This document shows positions 54,501 through 64,000 of a stretch of DNA of 64,000 bases, one piece after another. The notes beneath the pieces are model-generated. The model did no database searches. It saw only the letters and a program-made list of their open reading frames with translations, and had not been told where the DNA came from. A program made the translations under genes and the position numbers. The stretch lies in NCBI GenBank assembly GCA_026826555.1, contig JAKSZT010017954.1:861336-925335 (forward strand), in the 5' to 3' direction. Position 1 is the first letter of the stretch. Each line of letters starts with the position of its first letter. The DNA is from Tolypeutes matacus. Taxonomy: Eukaryota; Chordata; Mammalia; Cingulata; Chlamyphoridae.

Positions 54501-57500
54501 GTTCTTCTGCGTCTGCCTGTCTTCTCTTTAGGCGGCATTGAGAACCAATCTTGGGACCTTCCAGAGTGGAGAGAGGCTGCTCAATCTCTTGTACCACCTC
54601 AGCTCTGTGGTCTGCTGCGTCATTTACTGTCTTTCCTCTGTGTCTGTTTTGTTGCGTCATCTTGCTGTGCCAGCTTTCCACACGGGCCAGCACTCCGCGT
54701 GGGCCAGTTCTCCGCTTGGGCCAGCTTGCCTTGTGGGCCAGCTCACTTTTCACCAGGAAGCCCCAGGAATCGAACCCTGGACCTCCCATATGGTAGATGG
54801 GAGCCCAATCACTTGAGCCACATCTGCTTCCCTCAGTGTCTTCTTGATGTCCTTTATCTCTTTAGCCATGTTGTCTTTCAATTCTTTAATTTGATTTTGA
54901 AAATTGTGTGCACCTCGTTGATTAGTTATTTCAAATCCTATGTCTCTTCTGGGACTTTACTATATTCCTTTGCTTGGGCCATTTCTTCCATTTTCTTAGT
55001 ATGGCTCCTAATTTTAGGCATCTGATTAGGATGGTGAGTTTACTCAGATGCTCAATTTCTCTCTTGTAGGGATTTAGTGGTGGGAGGCTGTGTGTTACTG
55101 CTGTTCTTTGATTCTTGGTTCACCCTGTTCTGGATCTTTACGATTGTCCCTGTTAGTTGCTCAAATCTGTGCCCTGGCTTTACAGGCTCCCTCACCAAGG
55201 CCCTTGGAGCAAGTCTGCAATCCATTACTGGGTCCAGGGCAAACAATGGTGTGGTCCCTCCTGGCCTGGAAGGGCTCCTGGGACACAGCAGACCAAATTT
55301 GTGGGTCAAAAGCTGAGTCAGCCTTAGGCTGTGTCCCTCTCCCCTTTCCTGGGGAGGTGGATCCTTGGGACTCCCTTTGTCTGTAGCCACTGGTCCTGAG
55401 GCCTGGGAATTAAAAAATGTCTATAGGGTGGGGGAGAATGCTGGCAGGTGCAGCTGCAGCTTTTAACTCACAGTTTTGCTGTCGCAATTTTTTTTCCTTT
55501 GTCCCTCTGTCTTCTGGGCGGTGTCCAGTCTTCCCCTGGTGTTCTAAACCCTAGAAGACTTTTTTCTGGGCTGTTTCTGCCTGTCCTCTAGCTTTTTTTC
55601 TGGGAGAGAAGAGAGTTTGTGTCCTTCTAATCCCCCATCTTCCCAGAAGTAGATACTACTGCTTTTAAGTTGCTGTTTTCTTGGTTAGGTACTCACCCTG
55701 TTACTGCAGCCCTTTAGCTGTTTCCTGGAGCCTTGAGAAAGATGTTTCTGCCAGATCTTGATGGCTTTATTCAAAGCTTCTGTTTGGGCGTGGAGCCCTG
55801 AAGCATCTCACTCTGCCATCTTGATGGGGGCAGGGCCTGGTGCTGTTTTTCTTATTTAATTTCAGTTAATCTAAGTTTAGGTTTAAATAGCCACATGTGA
55901 TTCATGGCTACCTTATTGTGTAGGGCAGGTCTCCAGGCTCGAAGGCCAACTAGGCAGTTATTGAGCAGTCCAGATAAAGGATGAAGGTCTCAACACTGCT
56001 GCCAGATTCATTTTCTCATAAATCTACTCATGCCACTTCTTCTTAAAACCCTTCACTGGATTTCCATCACCCTCACCATAAAACACCCAATCCAAGTTCC
56101 TTTAGGTACTTTCAGTTATGGCTCCTAGTGGTCTGGCTGCCCTTGCCTCCCCCCTCCCCCCATCCTCTGTACCCCAGCCACATTGAACTCCTTTCATTTT
56201 ATTGACGGCACCTCATTCTTCCGTCCAGGCCTTCTCTCATGCTGGTTCCAAGGCCTGAAACACTGTCTCCTCCCCCAGCCAGGCCAGCTTCTCCTCATCG
56301 GTTAGGCCTCAACTTGGATTTACCTCCCTCTGGGAAATCCTCCCTGGCCACTGCAAGGCTAGGTGAGGCGTTTCTTGTGTGTGTTACAGAGCACTCAGCA
56401 CATCCCCTGTCCACAGAGTGTGCTATACTGTGCTCGTTTGTTTAATTGTTTGTAGCCCAGCACCCTGCGGCTGCGTGGCTCCTGGATGGGAGGTGGTGGA
56501 GTGCAGTGGTCAAGAACATGTGTTCTCATGCTGGACAGTTCTGGGTCTGAATTCTGACCCAGCCACTTACTAGCCATGTGAACTTGGGGCGAGTTTCTTA
56601 ACCTCTGAACATCAAGCATCTGGGGAGGCAAATGACCCATCTCTTAGGGCTGGTGGGAGGACTGACTGATTTCACTTATGCCAAGGGCTTATAGTACAGT
56701 GCCAGATACAGAGTATGTCCCAGGAAGTGCCAGCTCCCAGCACTGCTGCTATTGTTTTTATAAGTATAGGAGCTCAATACATATTTGTTTAATGAATAAA
56801 GACATACTTTGTGTGGAACAGTGAACAACTAAATGAATGTGGTCATGAAGGAAGAAGTTGAAAGTGCCTTCTGGTTTCTGGTTTAGATGCCTGCTTAGAT
56901 GGTTCCATCCCCTTAGAGAGGGTCCATGGGAGGAGTGGGATGGTGACAGCCTTTAGCTTTGTGTTGCAGTGTCAAGGGGTCAGCAGGTGATCTCCCTGCC
57001 GCCAGTTGAACAGCCAGTTCTGGAGCTCAGGAGAAGGTTCTGGATTGGGGGAATCAATTTTGGAGCTATTTCCATGTGGGTGATAGTGAGACCCCCGTGT
57101 TTGGATTAGAAATCCCAGGAAGATTGTAGAAACTGAGAAAGAGAAGCAGAATGACCTTCTCACTGGAGGTGGGGGAGCAGCCAAGATGGGAGACTGAGGC
57201 GCCTAGCCCCAGGTGGAGAAGGCAAACCTTCATTCATGCCTTTGAAGCAACGGATGGGAATGTGCCAACCCAAGGGAGGTGATCATCAAAGTCACAAGGT
57301 CTAGGGAATGCAAGTAAGAGGAAGATTTTCAGTATTCACACTGAATTTGGCACTAGTGGTTTCCACTGAATGGTCAGGTGGGAGTCAGATTGCCTGGGGC
57401 TGAAGAGTGGATGGGAGGTGAGTAGGATAAACATCATGTGGCCCACTCTTTCAAAGAAGAGTGGCTGTGAAGTTGGGTAGACACAGGAGAGTTCAGCAGA

Positions 57501-59199
57501 TTTTTCTATTGAAGAGAAAGTACCACTTCAGGAGGAAGCATTTGAAGATGCAAGAGGGAGGAGATGGATTCGGGCTGGAGGAGAAAGGTTGGGTTCAACC
57601 ATGGAATTTGGGGGGTGCATCCACATGGAATGGAGGGAAGATGGAGGTCCACGCAATTATGCTTCAGGAGGGGCTGAAAGATGGGTGTCTCAACACGTAG
57701 GCGGCCCCCCTTTCCTTGTTGTGGGAAATGAGATTGCTGAACATGAAGGCCAAGTGCACAGGGGCCCCAGTTGAGCCTGGAAGCCCTGAATTATAGTGGT
57801 CCCCATCGGGATGGTTTGTGTAATTTCTGCCAGCAGTGAGAGGAAGCGTTTCATTGGCCAGGACTGGGATTCAGAAGTAAGGCTGGGGCCAAAGGGCTAG
57901 AGAACAGGTGCGGTGACTGAATGGCTGTCTTGGTTAGCTGGGAAAGAAGCAAAGCCAGAAGGGGGCTGAGAGATTGGGAGAAGCTCTAGGGGGCCAAGGG
58001 CTTGGTGATTGGGATGACATCAGACAACTGTGGCTCCCTGTCCCCTGGACATCTTCCACACACTGCCCAGCGCCAAGGCTGCCCCAGCTTCTCTCTCCTC
58101 CGTGCCCCTACTCTGCCCCTGACTCATCATTCTGCTTGCCCTGCCCCATCTAGTCCGCTCGCAGGACCCTGGACAGCGGCGCGTGCTGGACCGGGCGGCC
58201 CGGCAGCGCCGCATCAACAGGCAGCTCGAGGCCTTGGAGAATGACAACTTCCAGGATGACCCCCACGCAGGACTCCCCCAGCTTGGCAAGAGGCTGCCTC
58301 AGTTTGATGATGATGCAGACACTGGTGAGGCGGGGAGTGGGGAAGGCAAGGCTGAAGGATGGGGAAGTCAGCCTCGGTCAGGGTGGAGGGAAGAACAGTG
58401 GGCAGGAGGCAGGTGACCTGGGAGCTCCGTCTTGCTCCACCAGGGGTCTGCTCCTGTGGCTGTGAGCCAGCAGCCCTCTGCTGTCTGGGCTTCAGTCTCC
58501 TCATGTATGTAGAATAAAGATGGAGTAGGGCTCAGAGAGCCCATCCAGCTCTGACATAAAGCCGTAGATTTGGGAGTATGGTGATGAAGGTAAGCTGGGA
58601 CTTGAGAAGTGGGGGTAAATGGAAAAGGCCAGTGGAGAGAGGTAGATGTCTAAGCCAGGTGAGGATGTGGGCAGGGAATAAACAGGGGCTTTCGGAGGTG
58701 ATGAGACACACACATTTGGCAAATGTCAAGCAACTACTCATTCTGGACCCTAGGAAAGAAAAAGAAGAAAACCCGAGGTGATCATTTTAAACTTCGCTTC
58801 CGAAAAAACTTTCAGGCTCTGCTGGAGGAGCAGGTAAGGGAGGAACAGGCCTGGGGGACCCCGCAAGGGTGTTCACTTGATGGGTGGGAGGAGACGACAT
58901 GGAGCCTGCGCCTCTTGTCTCTCCAGAACCTGAGTGTGGCCGAGGGCCCCAACTACCTGACCGCCTGCGCAGGACCGCCGTCCCGGCCCCAGCGCCCCTT
59001 CTGTGCTGTCTGTGGCTTCCCCTCCCCATACACCTGTGTCAGCTGTGGCGCGCGGTACTGCACTGTGCGCTGCCTGGGCACCCACCAGGAGACCAGGTGA
59101 GCTTGGCACCTCACCTGTGCCCACCCCCACGCCCTCCCACCCTCTCTCCTGACCCTGGGCTTCCTCACTGGCTGCAGGTGCCTGAAGTGGACAGTGTAA
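44276..59199 (+). CDS. ZNHIT1: ZNHIT1, zinc finger HIT-type protein 1, complete, 5 exons
   Basis: Subunit of the SRCAP chromatin remodeller that exchanges histone H2A.Z. Exons: 44276-44297, 58154-58324, 58754-58833, 58927-59096, 59178-59199. They join in frame to 465 nt, 154 residues, as in human. Exon 1 encodes MVEKKTS. Exon 2 has the [20 protein letters not shown] region and exon 3 the basic [19 protein letters not shown] stretch. Exon 4 carries the HIT zinc finger ([21 protein letters not shown]). Exon 5 is only 22 nt and completes it (CLKWTV). All introns have GT-AG ends. Intron 1 is about 13.9 kb, swollen by nested LINE and SINE insertions at 45.09-55.85 kb. Expression starts from the island shared with PLOD3. 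Confidence 0.97.
44986..45091. mobile_element. Left half of a split hAT-type MITE
   Basis: Contains 'gccattagccacatgtggct' and an AT-rich centre ending ttatttaattt (45081-45091). The right half resumes at 55852 with the same 11 bp. The two halves were parted by about 10.8 kb of insertion. Confidence 0.7.
45238..45462 (-). mobile_element. DAS-type SINE, minus strand
   Basis: Poly(T)/AAAT run on the left, and on the minus strand the gggaagtggctgtggctcaa head near 45460. Duplication catatcatt at 45229-45237 and 45463-45471. Confidence 0.9.
45478..45536 (+). repeat. (CTAT)n(CCAT)n microsatellite
   Basis: Compound tetranucleotide repeat next to the SINE. Confidence 0.95.
46292..46484. mobile_element. 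hAT-type MITE, second copy
   Basis: Same inverted ends (CAGGGGTTCTTAAC ... GTTAAGAACCCCTG) as 27054-27243, 193 bp. The flanking 8 bp match only in 5 of 8 positions (gtctattg/atctgctg), so it is older or altered. Confidence 0.8.
46485..48370 (-). mobile_element. Older L1 fragment (ORF1 region), minus strand, with SINE monomers
   Basis: On the minus strand it reads as L1 ORF1 and flanking sequence. A 102-residue frame at 47968-47660 is Lys/Glu-rich coiled-coil ([26 protein letters not shown]). Four short minus-strand tRNA-like SINE monomers lie at about 46657-46758, 46797-46893, 47287-47409 and 47450-47533, each with a poly(T) left end and a B box such as gggttcaatcccc. Confidence 0.7.
48380..48650 (-). 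mobile_element. L1 3'-end fragment, minus strand
   Basis: Poly(T) at 48380-48393 followed by the antisense of the same L1 3' UTR seen at 27640-27857. It ends next to the 3' end of the large L1. Confidence 0.6.
53067..53484 (-). mobile_element. Composite SINE insertion with (GTAT)n and a duplicated L1 piece
   Basis: Duplication agcctatatct at 53056-53066 and 53485-53495 encloses a (GTAT)n run (about 53067-53115), about 45 bp copied from the neighbouring L1 (53122-53166, compare 52990-53032), a (CT)n run, and two minus-strand tRNA-like units ending near 53484. Confidence 0.8.
54427..54831 (-). mobile_element. DAS-type SINE, long form, minus strand
   Basis: Poly(T) left, then on the minus strand the ggaagcagatgtggctcaag head near 54830. 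Perfect 11-bp duplication ctcagtgtctt at 54416-54426 and 54832-54842. Confidence 0.92.
55852..55930. mobile_element. Right half of the split hAT-type MITE
   Basis: Starts with the same ttatttaattt (55852-55862) that ends the left half at 45081-45091 and continues 'aaatagccacatgtgattca' to a 'ggctaccttattgtg' end, completing the palindromic element. Confidence 0.7.
55980..56470 (+). repeat. L2 LINE relic
   Basis: L2 3' ORF2-type text: 'cttcttaaaacccttcactg', 'cccagccacattgaactcct', 'ccaggccttctctcatgctg', 'cctcaacttggatttacctc'. No intact frame. Confidence 0.7.
56495..56715 (+). repeat. MIR SINE, well preserved
   Basis: Near complete MIR: 'gtggtggagtgcagtggtca', 'ctgggtctgaattctgaccc', 'cagccacttactagccatgt', 'gagtttcttaacctctgaac'. 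Confidence 0.85.
56716..58153 (+). other. End of ZNHIT1 intron 1, nothing recognised
   Basis: Purine-rich intron sequence without repeats or frames that I can identify, leading to a pyrimidine tract and the tag acceptor at 58151-58153. Confidence 0.5.
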
Positions 59200-59401
59200 G
59201 CCTGGGCGCCCTGGGGAGGAAGGTCCTCCCTGCACCACCCTGGCCTCAGAGGGCGTCGCCAAAAGGAGAGGAGCTCCCCCCCTCCGAGAGAGGAGCCGTT
59301 CACACACCCACCCGACGCATGACTGCACTCGCAGGGGAGGCCTGTCGCCTTCCCAGGGACAGACTGGTTGGAGGTGGGCTGAGCCCTTCTAGTGCTGTTG
59401 T

Positions 59402-59407
59402 AATAAA
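59402..59407 (+). terminator. ZNHIT1 poly(A) signal
   Basis: AATAAA about 200 bp after the ZNHIT1 stop codon; the transcript should end near 59420. Confidence 0.9.
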
Positions 59408-59424
59408 GTGCTAACGGAAGGGGC

Positions 59425-61914
59425 AGCCTGCCTGCTGGCGGTGCGTCGTCCTGAGGGCCGTGGGCAGGGGGAACGGTCTCCTGCTTCCCATGCTGTCCCT
59501 TCTCCTCCCGCCTGCCATTCCTCCCCACCCCCGGACCTCACTTCTCCTCTGCCCCTCTGGGGCCCTGACTATGAAAGGCTTTGTCCCATTCTACTGCTAC
59601 CCCCATGTCGCTGCCATTTTGGCTTCTGCTGTGTCTTTTTTGGTTATGATTTAGTTGTTTGTTTTTGCTTTTTGCTTCTCTAGTTCCCAAGCACCTTCCA
59701 AGTACAGCTGGGTTCCAGGCCTGGATGATGGGGAAGTGGAGGGAGGGTTGGGGAAGGGGGTACATACATAATGATATTGCAGGAGAAGCCAGTCCTGACT
59801 GTCCACATGGGAGAGCTTGGGCCTTTGTCCTTGGTGCCTACAGCCCCTGTGATCCGTTTGGAGCTGTGGTGTGTGAACTTAGTAGCAGCACAGAAAATCT
59901 AGGAATTTCTGGAAAGCCTGGGGAGTTCCTGGTGTCATGGTTCCTGTTTTTGGTAGTCCCTGGGTCCTGTGACTCTGGTGTGATGAAAGAGCTTCTCATG
60001 CCCACACTTGTCCCCGAGGAGACTGTGAACTGTAATCTCCTTGGTGTTGCTGGAGGAAGCCCCATACCCCAGTGACACATAGCAAAGCAGGTGCTTAGTG
60101 GGAGTTTGATGAAGAAATGGCCTTAATGAGATGTTAATGGAATCTAGCAAAGCTTTCTTAGGCTCTTCTCCTGCTTTTCAGGGGTTTTCTTGAGGTTAGC
60201 CCAGATGTTCCCAGTGTTTTCCTGAGGATGTGCTTTCCCTTTCTCTGAAGACTTGTGGCTGGGCAAGTGATGTTGGTGACAGCTCCATGTTGGATGGTGG
60301 TGAGGACAGGGTTTAAAGACAATCCAGGTATGGAGATTTTTAAAATTGACTGTAAATTCTTTGGCTGTCCTTCCATTGAAAGGTGTGGTCTGTGTCCCCT
60401 TCCTCTAGAATCTGGGCAGGCTTATGATGACTTTGACTAGTAGAAAATGACAGAGTGACACTGTGACATTCAAGGCTAGGTCATAGAAGGCATTGGAGCT
60501 TCTGTTTTGTCACTAGGACACTTGGTTTTGGAGCACTGAGCCACCATGTAAGAAATGCAGCTACCTGGAAGCTGCAAGCCGTGAGGAAGCCCAGCCTCTG
60601 TGGAGAAGCCAGGCATCGGGGCTTTGTTGACAGCCCCAGTGGAGTCCTCTCAGCCCAAGCTTCAGGCATGTGAGAGACGATAACATGCAGATGATTCCAG
60701 TACCTGGCCATCAAGTCACCTTTGGCTATTTGTGTCTTCCCAGTTGGGTCCATAAACAGAGACAAGCCATCTCTTTTGTGCCCTGCCTAAATTCCAACCT
60801 TCAGAATCAATGAGTTGTCTTCTGCCACTTATGGTTTGTTATGCAGCACTAACTGGGGCACCAGCCTTTGACCAATGTGACCTCTGCAAACTTTATGAGA
60901 ACAGAATGTGAAGGAAGGTGGGCTAGTCAGATTTTCCTAGACTTACATGGCTGTGGAGCCCTTTATGGAGGGAGCAGCTCAGAAAGCACCAGTGGTCCTG
61001 GTGGGGCGCAGTCAGAGGCCCCGATGTGGGCATGTGTTTAAGGCCTAGATAGTAGTCCAGTTTGTTGGGAGAGCACAATTTCTATGGAGTAAGAAATGGG
61101 GATAGAAAAGAGGGCTGGGGCGGGGCAAGTCCAGTGTCTCAGATTATCTTTGTCAGAGGCACAGGAGAGCTGCCAAAGCAGGGCAGTGGATGATCTTCTG
61201 GCAAAGGAGTATGGAATAGATTAGCAAGAAAGGGTTAGGGCCTAACCCAGGGCCAAGCAGTGGAGAAGGGAAAGAAGTAGAAGAACGTGAAAAACACAAT
61301 AGAAGGTGACTTAATGGGATTTGGCCACTTACTGAAAGGAGGGGGTAGTGGGGGGGTGAAGGGAGAAGCTAGGATGTCGAGGTGATCAGTCCATGTGGCT
61401 GGGAGGTTGGCGATGCTGTCAACAGGAATGGCAGGGACTGAGCTTTGGGGAAAAGTGATGAGTTTGATGTGCCAGAAGCCCAGCCTGGGGAAACCTTATG
61501 GGATGAGTGGGCTTCTGAAGCTCGGGAGAGAGGGCCCAGCTAGAACGCAGATGCGGGAGTTCTCTACATCCCTGGAGAGAGTTAGTGCAGGCCAGCAGAT
61601 GACGCTAAAGGGAAGGGGAGGTGAGGTCAGAACCTGGGGCACAGCCAAGTGACTGGCCACTGCCGTCAGTGCTGCAGAGGATAGGCACTGAGATAGGGTC
61701 CTATTCCTCTCTTCTTCCATTTGATGCCAGGCTTCTTTCTCGTGGCCTCATTTTCCTGTCTCACGCCCAACTCAGTACTCACTGGGCCTGTGCCAAGTCT
61801 GCCCATAAAACAGTACCACATCTGAGCTAGGCATTGCCAAACCACACACCATGGAGAGCCCAGTCTCTGGGGACACCAAGACCTTCAGAGCCTTTTTGGA
61901 ATATAACTCTTGTT
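59425..61914. other. Intergenic right of ZNHIT1, old LTR-like relic only
   Basis: No gene. 60350-60880 resembles an old MLT1-type LTR ('agcccagcctctgtggagaa', 'gagacaagccatctcttttg', 'tggtttgttatgcagcacta'). No CLDN15 exon is seen, although it is the next gene expected. Confidence 0.5.
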
Positions 61915-64000
61915 AAGAATCTGGTGTAGCAAACTGGATCCAATGGTGCATCCAAAGGATTAAACAAGATGACCAAGTGGGATTTATCCCAGAAATGGAA
62001 GGGTGGTTCAACATAAGAGAATCAATTAATGTAATACACCAATTAATAGAGTGAAGGAAAAATACCATATAATCATCTTGTAACTGATGCAGAAAAGGCA
62101 TCTGACAAAATCCAGGACCTTGATTAAAAACACTCAGAAAACCAGGAGTAGAAAGGAACTTCCTTAACATGTTACAGTGTATATATGAAAAACACAGCTA
62201 ACGTTATACCCCACACTAGAAAAGACTGAAAGCTTTCCCCCTAAGATCAGGAACAAGACAAGGATGCCACGTTCACCACTGCTTTTCAATATTGTCCTGG
62301 AAGTTCTAGCCAGAGCAATTAGGCAAGGAAGAGAAATAAAAGGCATCCAAATTGGAAAGGGAGTAAAATTTTCCCTATTCTCAGATGACATGATCCTATA
62401 TATAGAAAATTCCAAAGAATCTACTAGAGCAAAATGGTAGGGAACAAGATAAGCACACAAAAATCAGTGTTGTTTCTGTGCACCAACAAGGAACAATCTG
62501 AAAAGGAAACCAAGAAAAAAATTCCATTTACAATAGCAACTAAATGAAGCAAATATCTAGGAATAGTTTTAACCAAGGATGTAAAGGACTTGTAGATGGA
62601 AAACTAGAAAAAAAAATTTTTTTGCTAAACAAAATTAAAGAACTAAATAAATGGAAAGACATCCCGTGTTTGTAGACTGTAAGACAATATTGTTAAGATG
62701 TCAACACTACCCACCCAAAGTGATTTACAGATTCAGTGCAATCCCAATCAAAATTCCAACAGCCTTCCTTGCAGAAATGGAGGAGCCAATCATCAAATTC
62801 ATGTGGAAAAGTAAGGAGCCCTGAATAGCTAAAACCATCTTGAAAATGGAAAAAATTGGAGGACTCATGCTTCCTAATTTCAAAACTTAATACAAACCTT
62901 CAGTAATGAAAACTGTGATACTGGCACAGTACCTATTGATAGACACTTAGGCTGTTTCTACCTTTTGACTATTGTGAATAGTGCTGCCATGAACATCAGT
63001 GGACAAGTACCTGATGTTCAAGTCCCTGTTTTCAATTCTTTGTGGTATATACCTAGAAGTATATACCCTAGAAGGACCGACAAATAGATTGATGGACTAG
63101 AATTGAGAGTTCAGAAGTAAACCCATACATCTATGGCCAGCTGATTTTTGACAAGAGTGCCAAATCCACTCTGGGGGGTGGGGGCAGGGGAAGAATAGTC
63201 TCTACAACAAATGGATCTAGGAAAACTGAATATCTGCATGCAAAAGAATGAAAGTGGAGCTCTACATCACAAAAAGTAACTCAAATGAACCTAAATAAAG
63301 GAGCTAAAACTATACAGCTCTTAGAAGAAAATAGGGAAATACCTTCAGGACCTTGTGTCAGGCAATGGATTCTTAGACTTGGCAAAAGCACAGGCAACAT
63401 AAGAAACAATAGATCAACTGAAATTCACCAAAATTAAATTTTTTTGGCATTATCAAGGGGCATTATTAAGTGAAGACAGCCTCCAGATGGGAGGAAATAT
63501 TTGGAAATCATATCTTTGATAGGGGCTTAATACCCAGAATATATAAAGAACTCCTACAACTCAACAACAGAAAGACCACCCAGTTGAAAAATGGGCAAAT
63601 GGATTTGAACAGACGTTGCTCCAAGAAGATGTACAAATGGCCAGGAAGCACATGAAAATATGCTCATCATTAGCCACTAGGGAATTGCAAATTAAAACCT
63701 CAATGAGCTCAAATGGTTGAGTGCCTGCTTCCCATATGCGAAGTCCTAGGTTCAAACTCCAGTACCTCCTTAAAAAACAACAAAAACGAGGTACCACTTC
63801 ACACCCACTAGAATAGCTATTAATAAAATAAAAAAAAAAAAAAAACAGAAAATAAGTGTTGCCAAGAATGTGGAGAAATGAAACTTGTACATTATTGGTG
63901 AGAATGTAAAGTGACGCAGCTGCTGTGGAAAACCTCAAAACACTTAAGTATAGAATTGCCATATGACCCAGCAATTCCACTTCTAGGGATATACCCAAGA
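61915..64000 (+). mobile_element. L1 fragment running off the right edge
   Basis: Plus-strand ORF2 sequence, RT part first ('gaccaagtgggatttatccc' near 61970), then C-terminal parts to the window end. It is broken by many stops. An inverted L1 segment at about 62935-63060 and a SINE monomer at 63702-63787 interrupt it. Confidence 0.82.
63702..63787 (+). mobile_element. Short tRNA-like SINE monomer in the right-hand L1
   Basis: Contains 'gctcaaatggttgagtgcct' head, a B-box-like aggttcaaactcc and an AAAAACAAC tail. Confidence 0.75.

Larger units (their letters stand above)
48651..55840 (-). mobile_element. LINE-1 element (L1b), near full length, minus strand, inactive
   Basis: Antisense L1 of the same subfamily as L1a. 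Its 3' UTR is at about 48651-49400, collinear with L1a including 'taagtgaaagaaacca', which in L1a is split by an LTR. The ORF2 C-terminal region and RT lie at about 49400-52000 (frame 51722-51219 carries [27 protein letters not shown]). Endonuclease remnants are at 52286-52900, ORF1 at about 53780-54400, and the 5' UTR to about 55840, whose minus-strand start reads 'catcaagatggcagagtgag'. SINE insertions lie at 53067-53484 and 54427-54831. Many stops and frameshifts: not active. Confidence 0.88.

Noticed and set aside
59425..64000. Search for CLDN15, the next syntenic gene
   Set aside because: No claudin signature or conserved exon was found; the gene must lie beyond the right edge.

Overview
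This window is mammalian nuclear DNA, most likely from an armadillo (Xenarthra). It has long genes split by GT-AG introns, CpG-island promoters, LINE-1 elements, MIR/L2 relics, ERV-L-like sequence, and many tRNA-derived SINEs of the DAS type: a GC-rich head with A and B boxes, then a run of AAAT units and poly(A), flanked by 9-15 bp target-site duplications. DAS-type SINEs are characteristic of armadillos. No bacterial, plasmid or CRISPR-type system is present.

The gene order is that of human 7q22.1: NAT16(-), MOGAT3(-), DGAT2L7(-), PLOD3(-), ZNHIT1(+). NAT16 enters at the left edge (first coding exon 117-520), with a CpG-rich stretch around 3.2-5.0 kb that probably holds its promoter. From about 5 to 29 kb no gene is seen. 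That interval carries solo-LTR-like elements, a plus-strand L1 riddled with SINEs (about 14.2-21.4 kb) and a decayed ERV-L pol relic (about 24.3-28.6 kb). At 29.2-33.9 kb lie two head-to-tail acyltransferases of the DGAT2 family. The first, MOGAT3, is a complete 341-codon model. The second, DGAT2L7, keeps every splice site but has one in-frame stop in its last exon and a 6-codon deletion. PLOD3 (lysyl hydroxylase/glycosyltransferase LH3) follows complete in 19 exons, giving 742 residues.

PLOD3 and ZNHIT1 are divergent across one CpG island (43.3-44.7 kb) containing ETS-, YY1-, RFX- and NRF1-like sites. ZNHIT1 is complete (5 exons, 154 residues), but its first intron is about 13.9 kb because about 10.8 kb of nested LINE and SINE sequence was inserted into an older hAT-type element. 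Right of ZNHIT1 there is only old repeat sequence and an L1 fragment running off the edge. CLDN15, the next gene expected, is not reached.

MOGAT3 and DGAT2L7 belong to the ER acyltransferase family that makes di- and triacylglycerol. PLOD3 modifies collagen lysines in the ER. ZNHIT1 is a subunit of the SRCAP H2A.Z-exchange complex. NAT16 is a GNAT-fold N-acetyltransferase. Their adjacency is conserved synteny, not an operon-like pathway. The most interesting observation is the almost intact DGAT2L7 copy, a locus known as a pseudogene in human.
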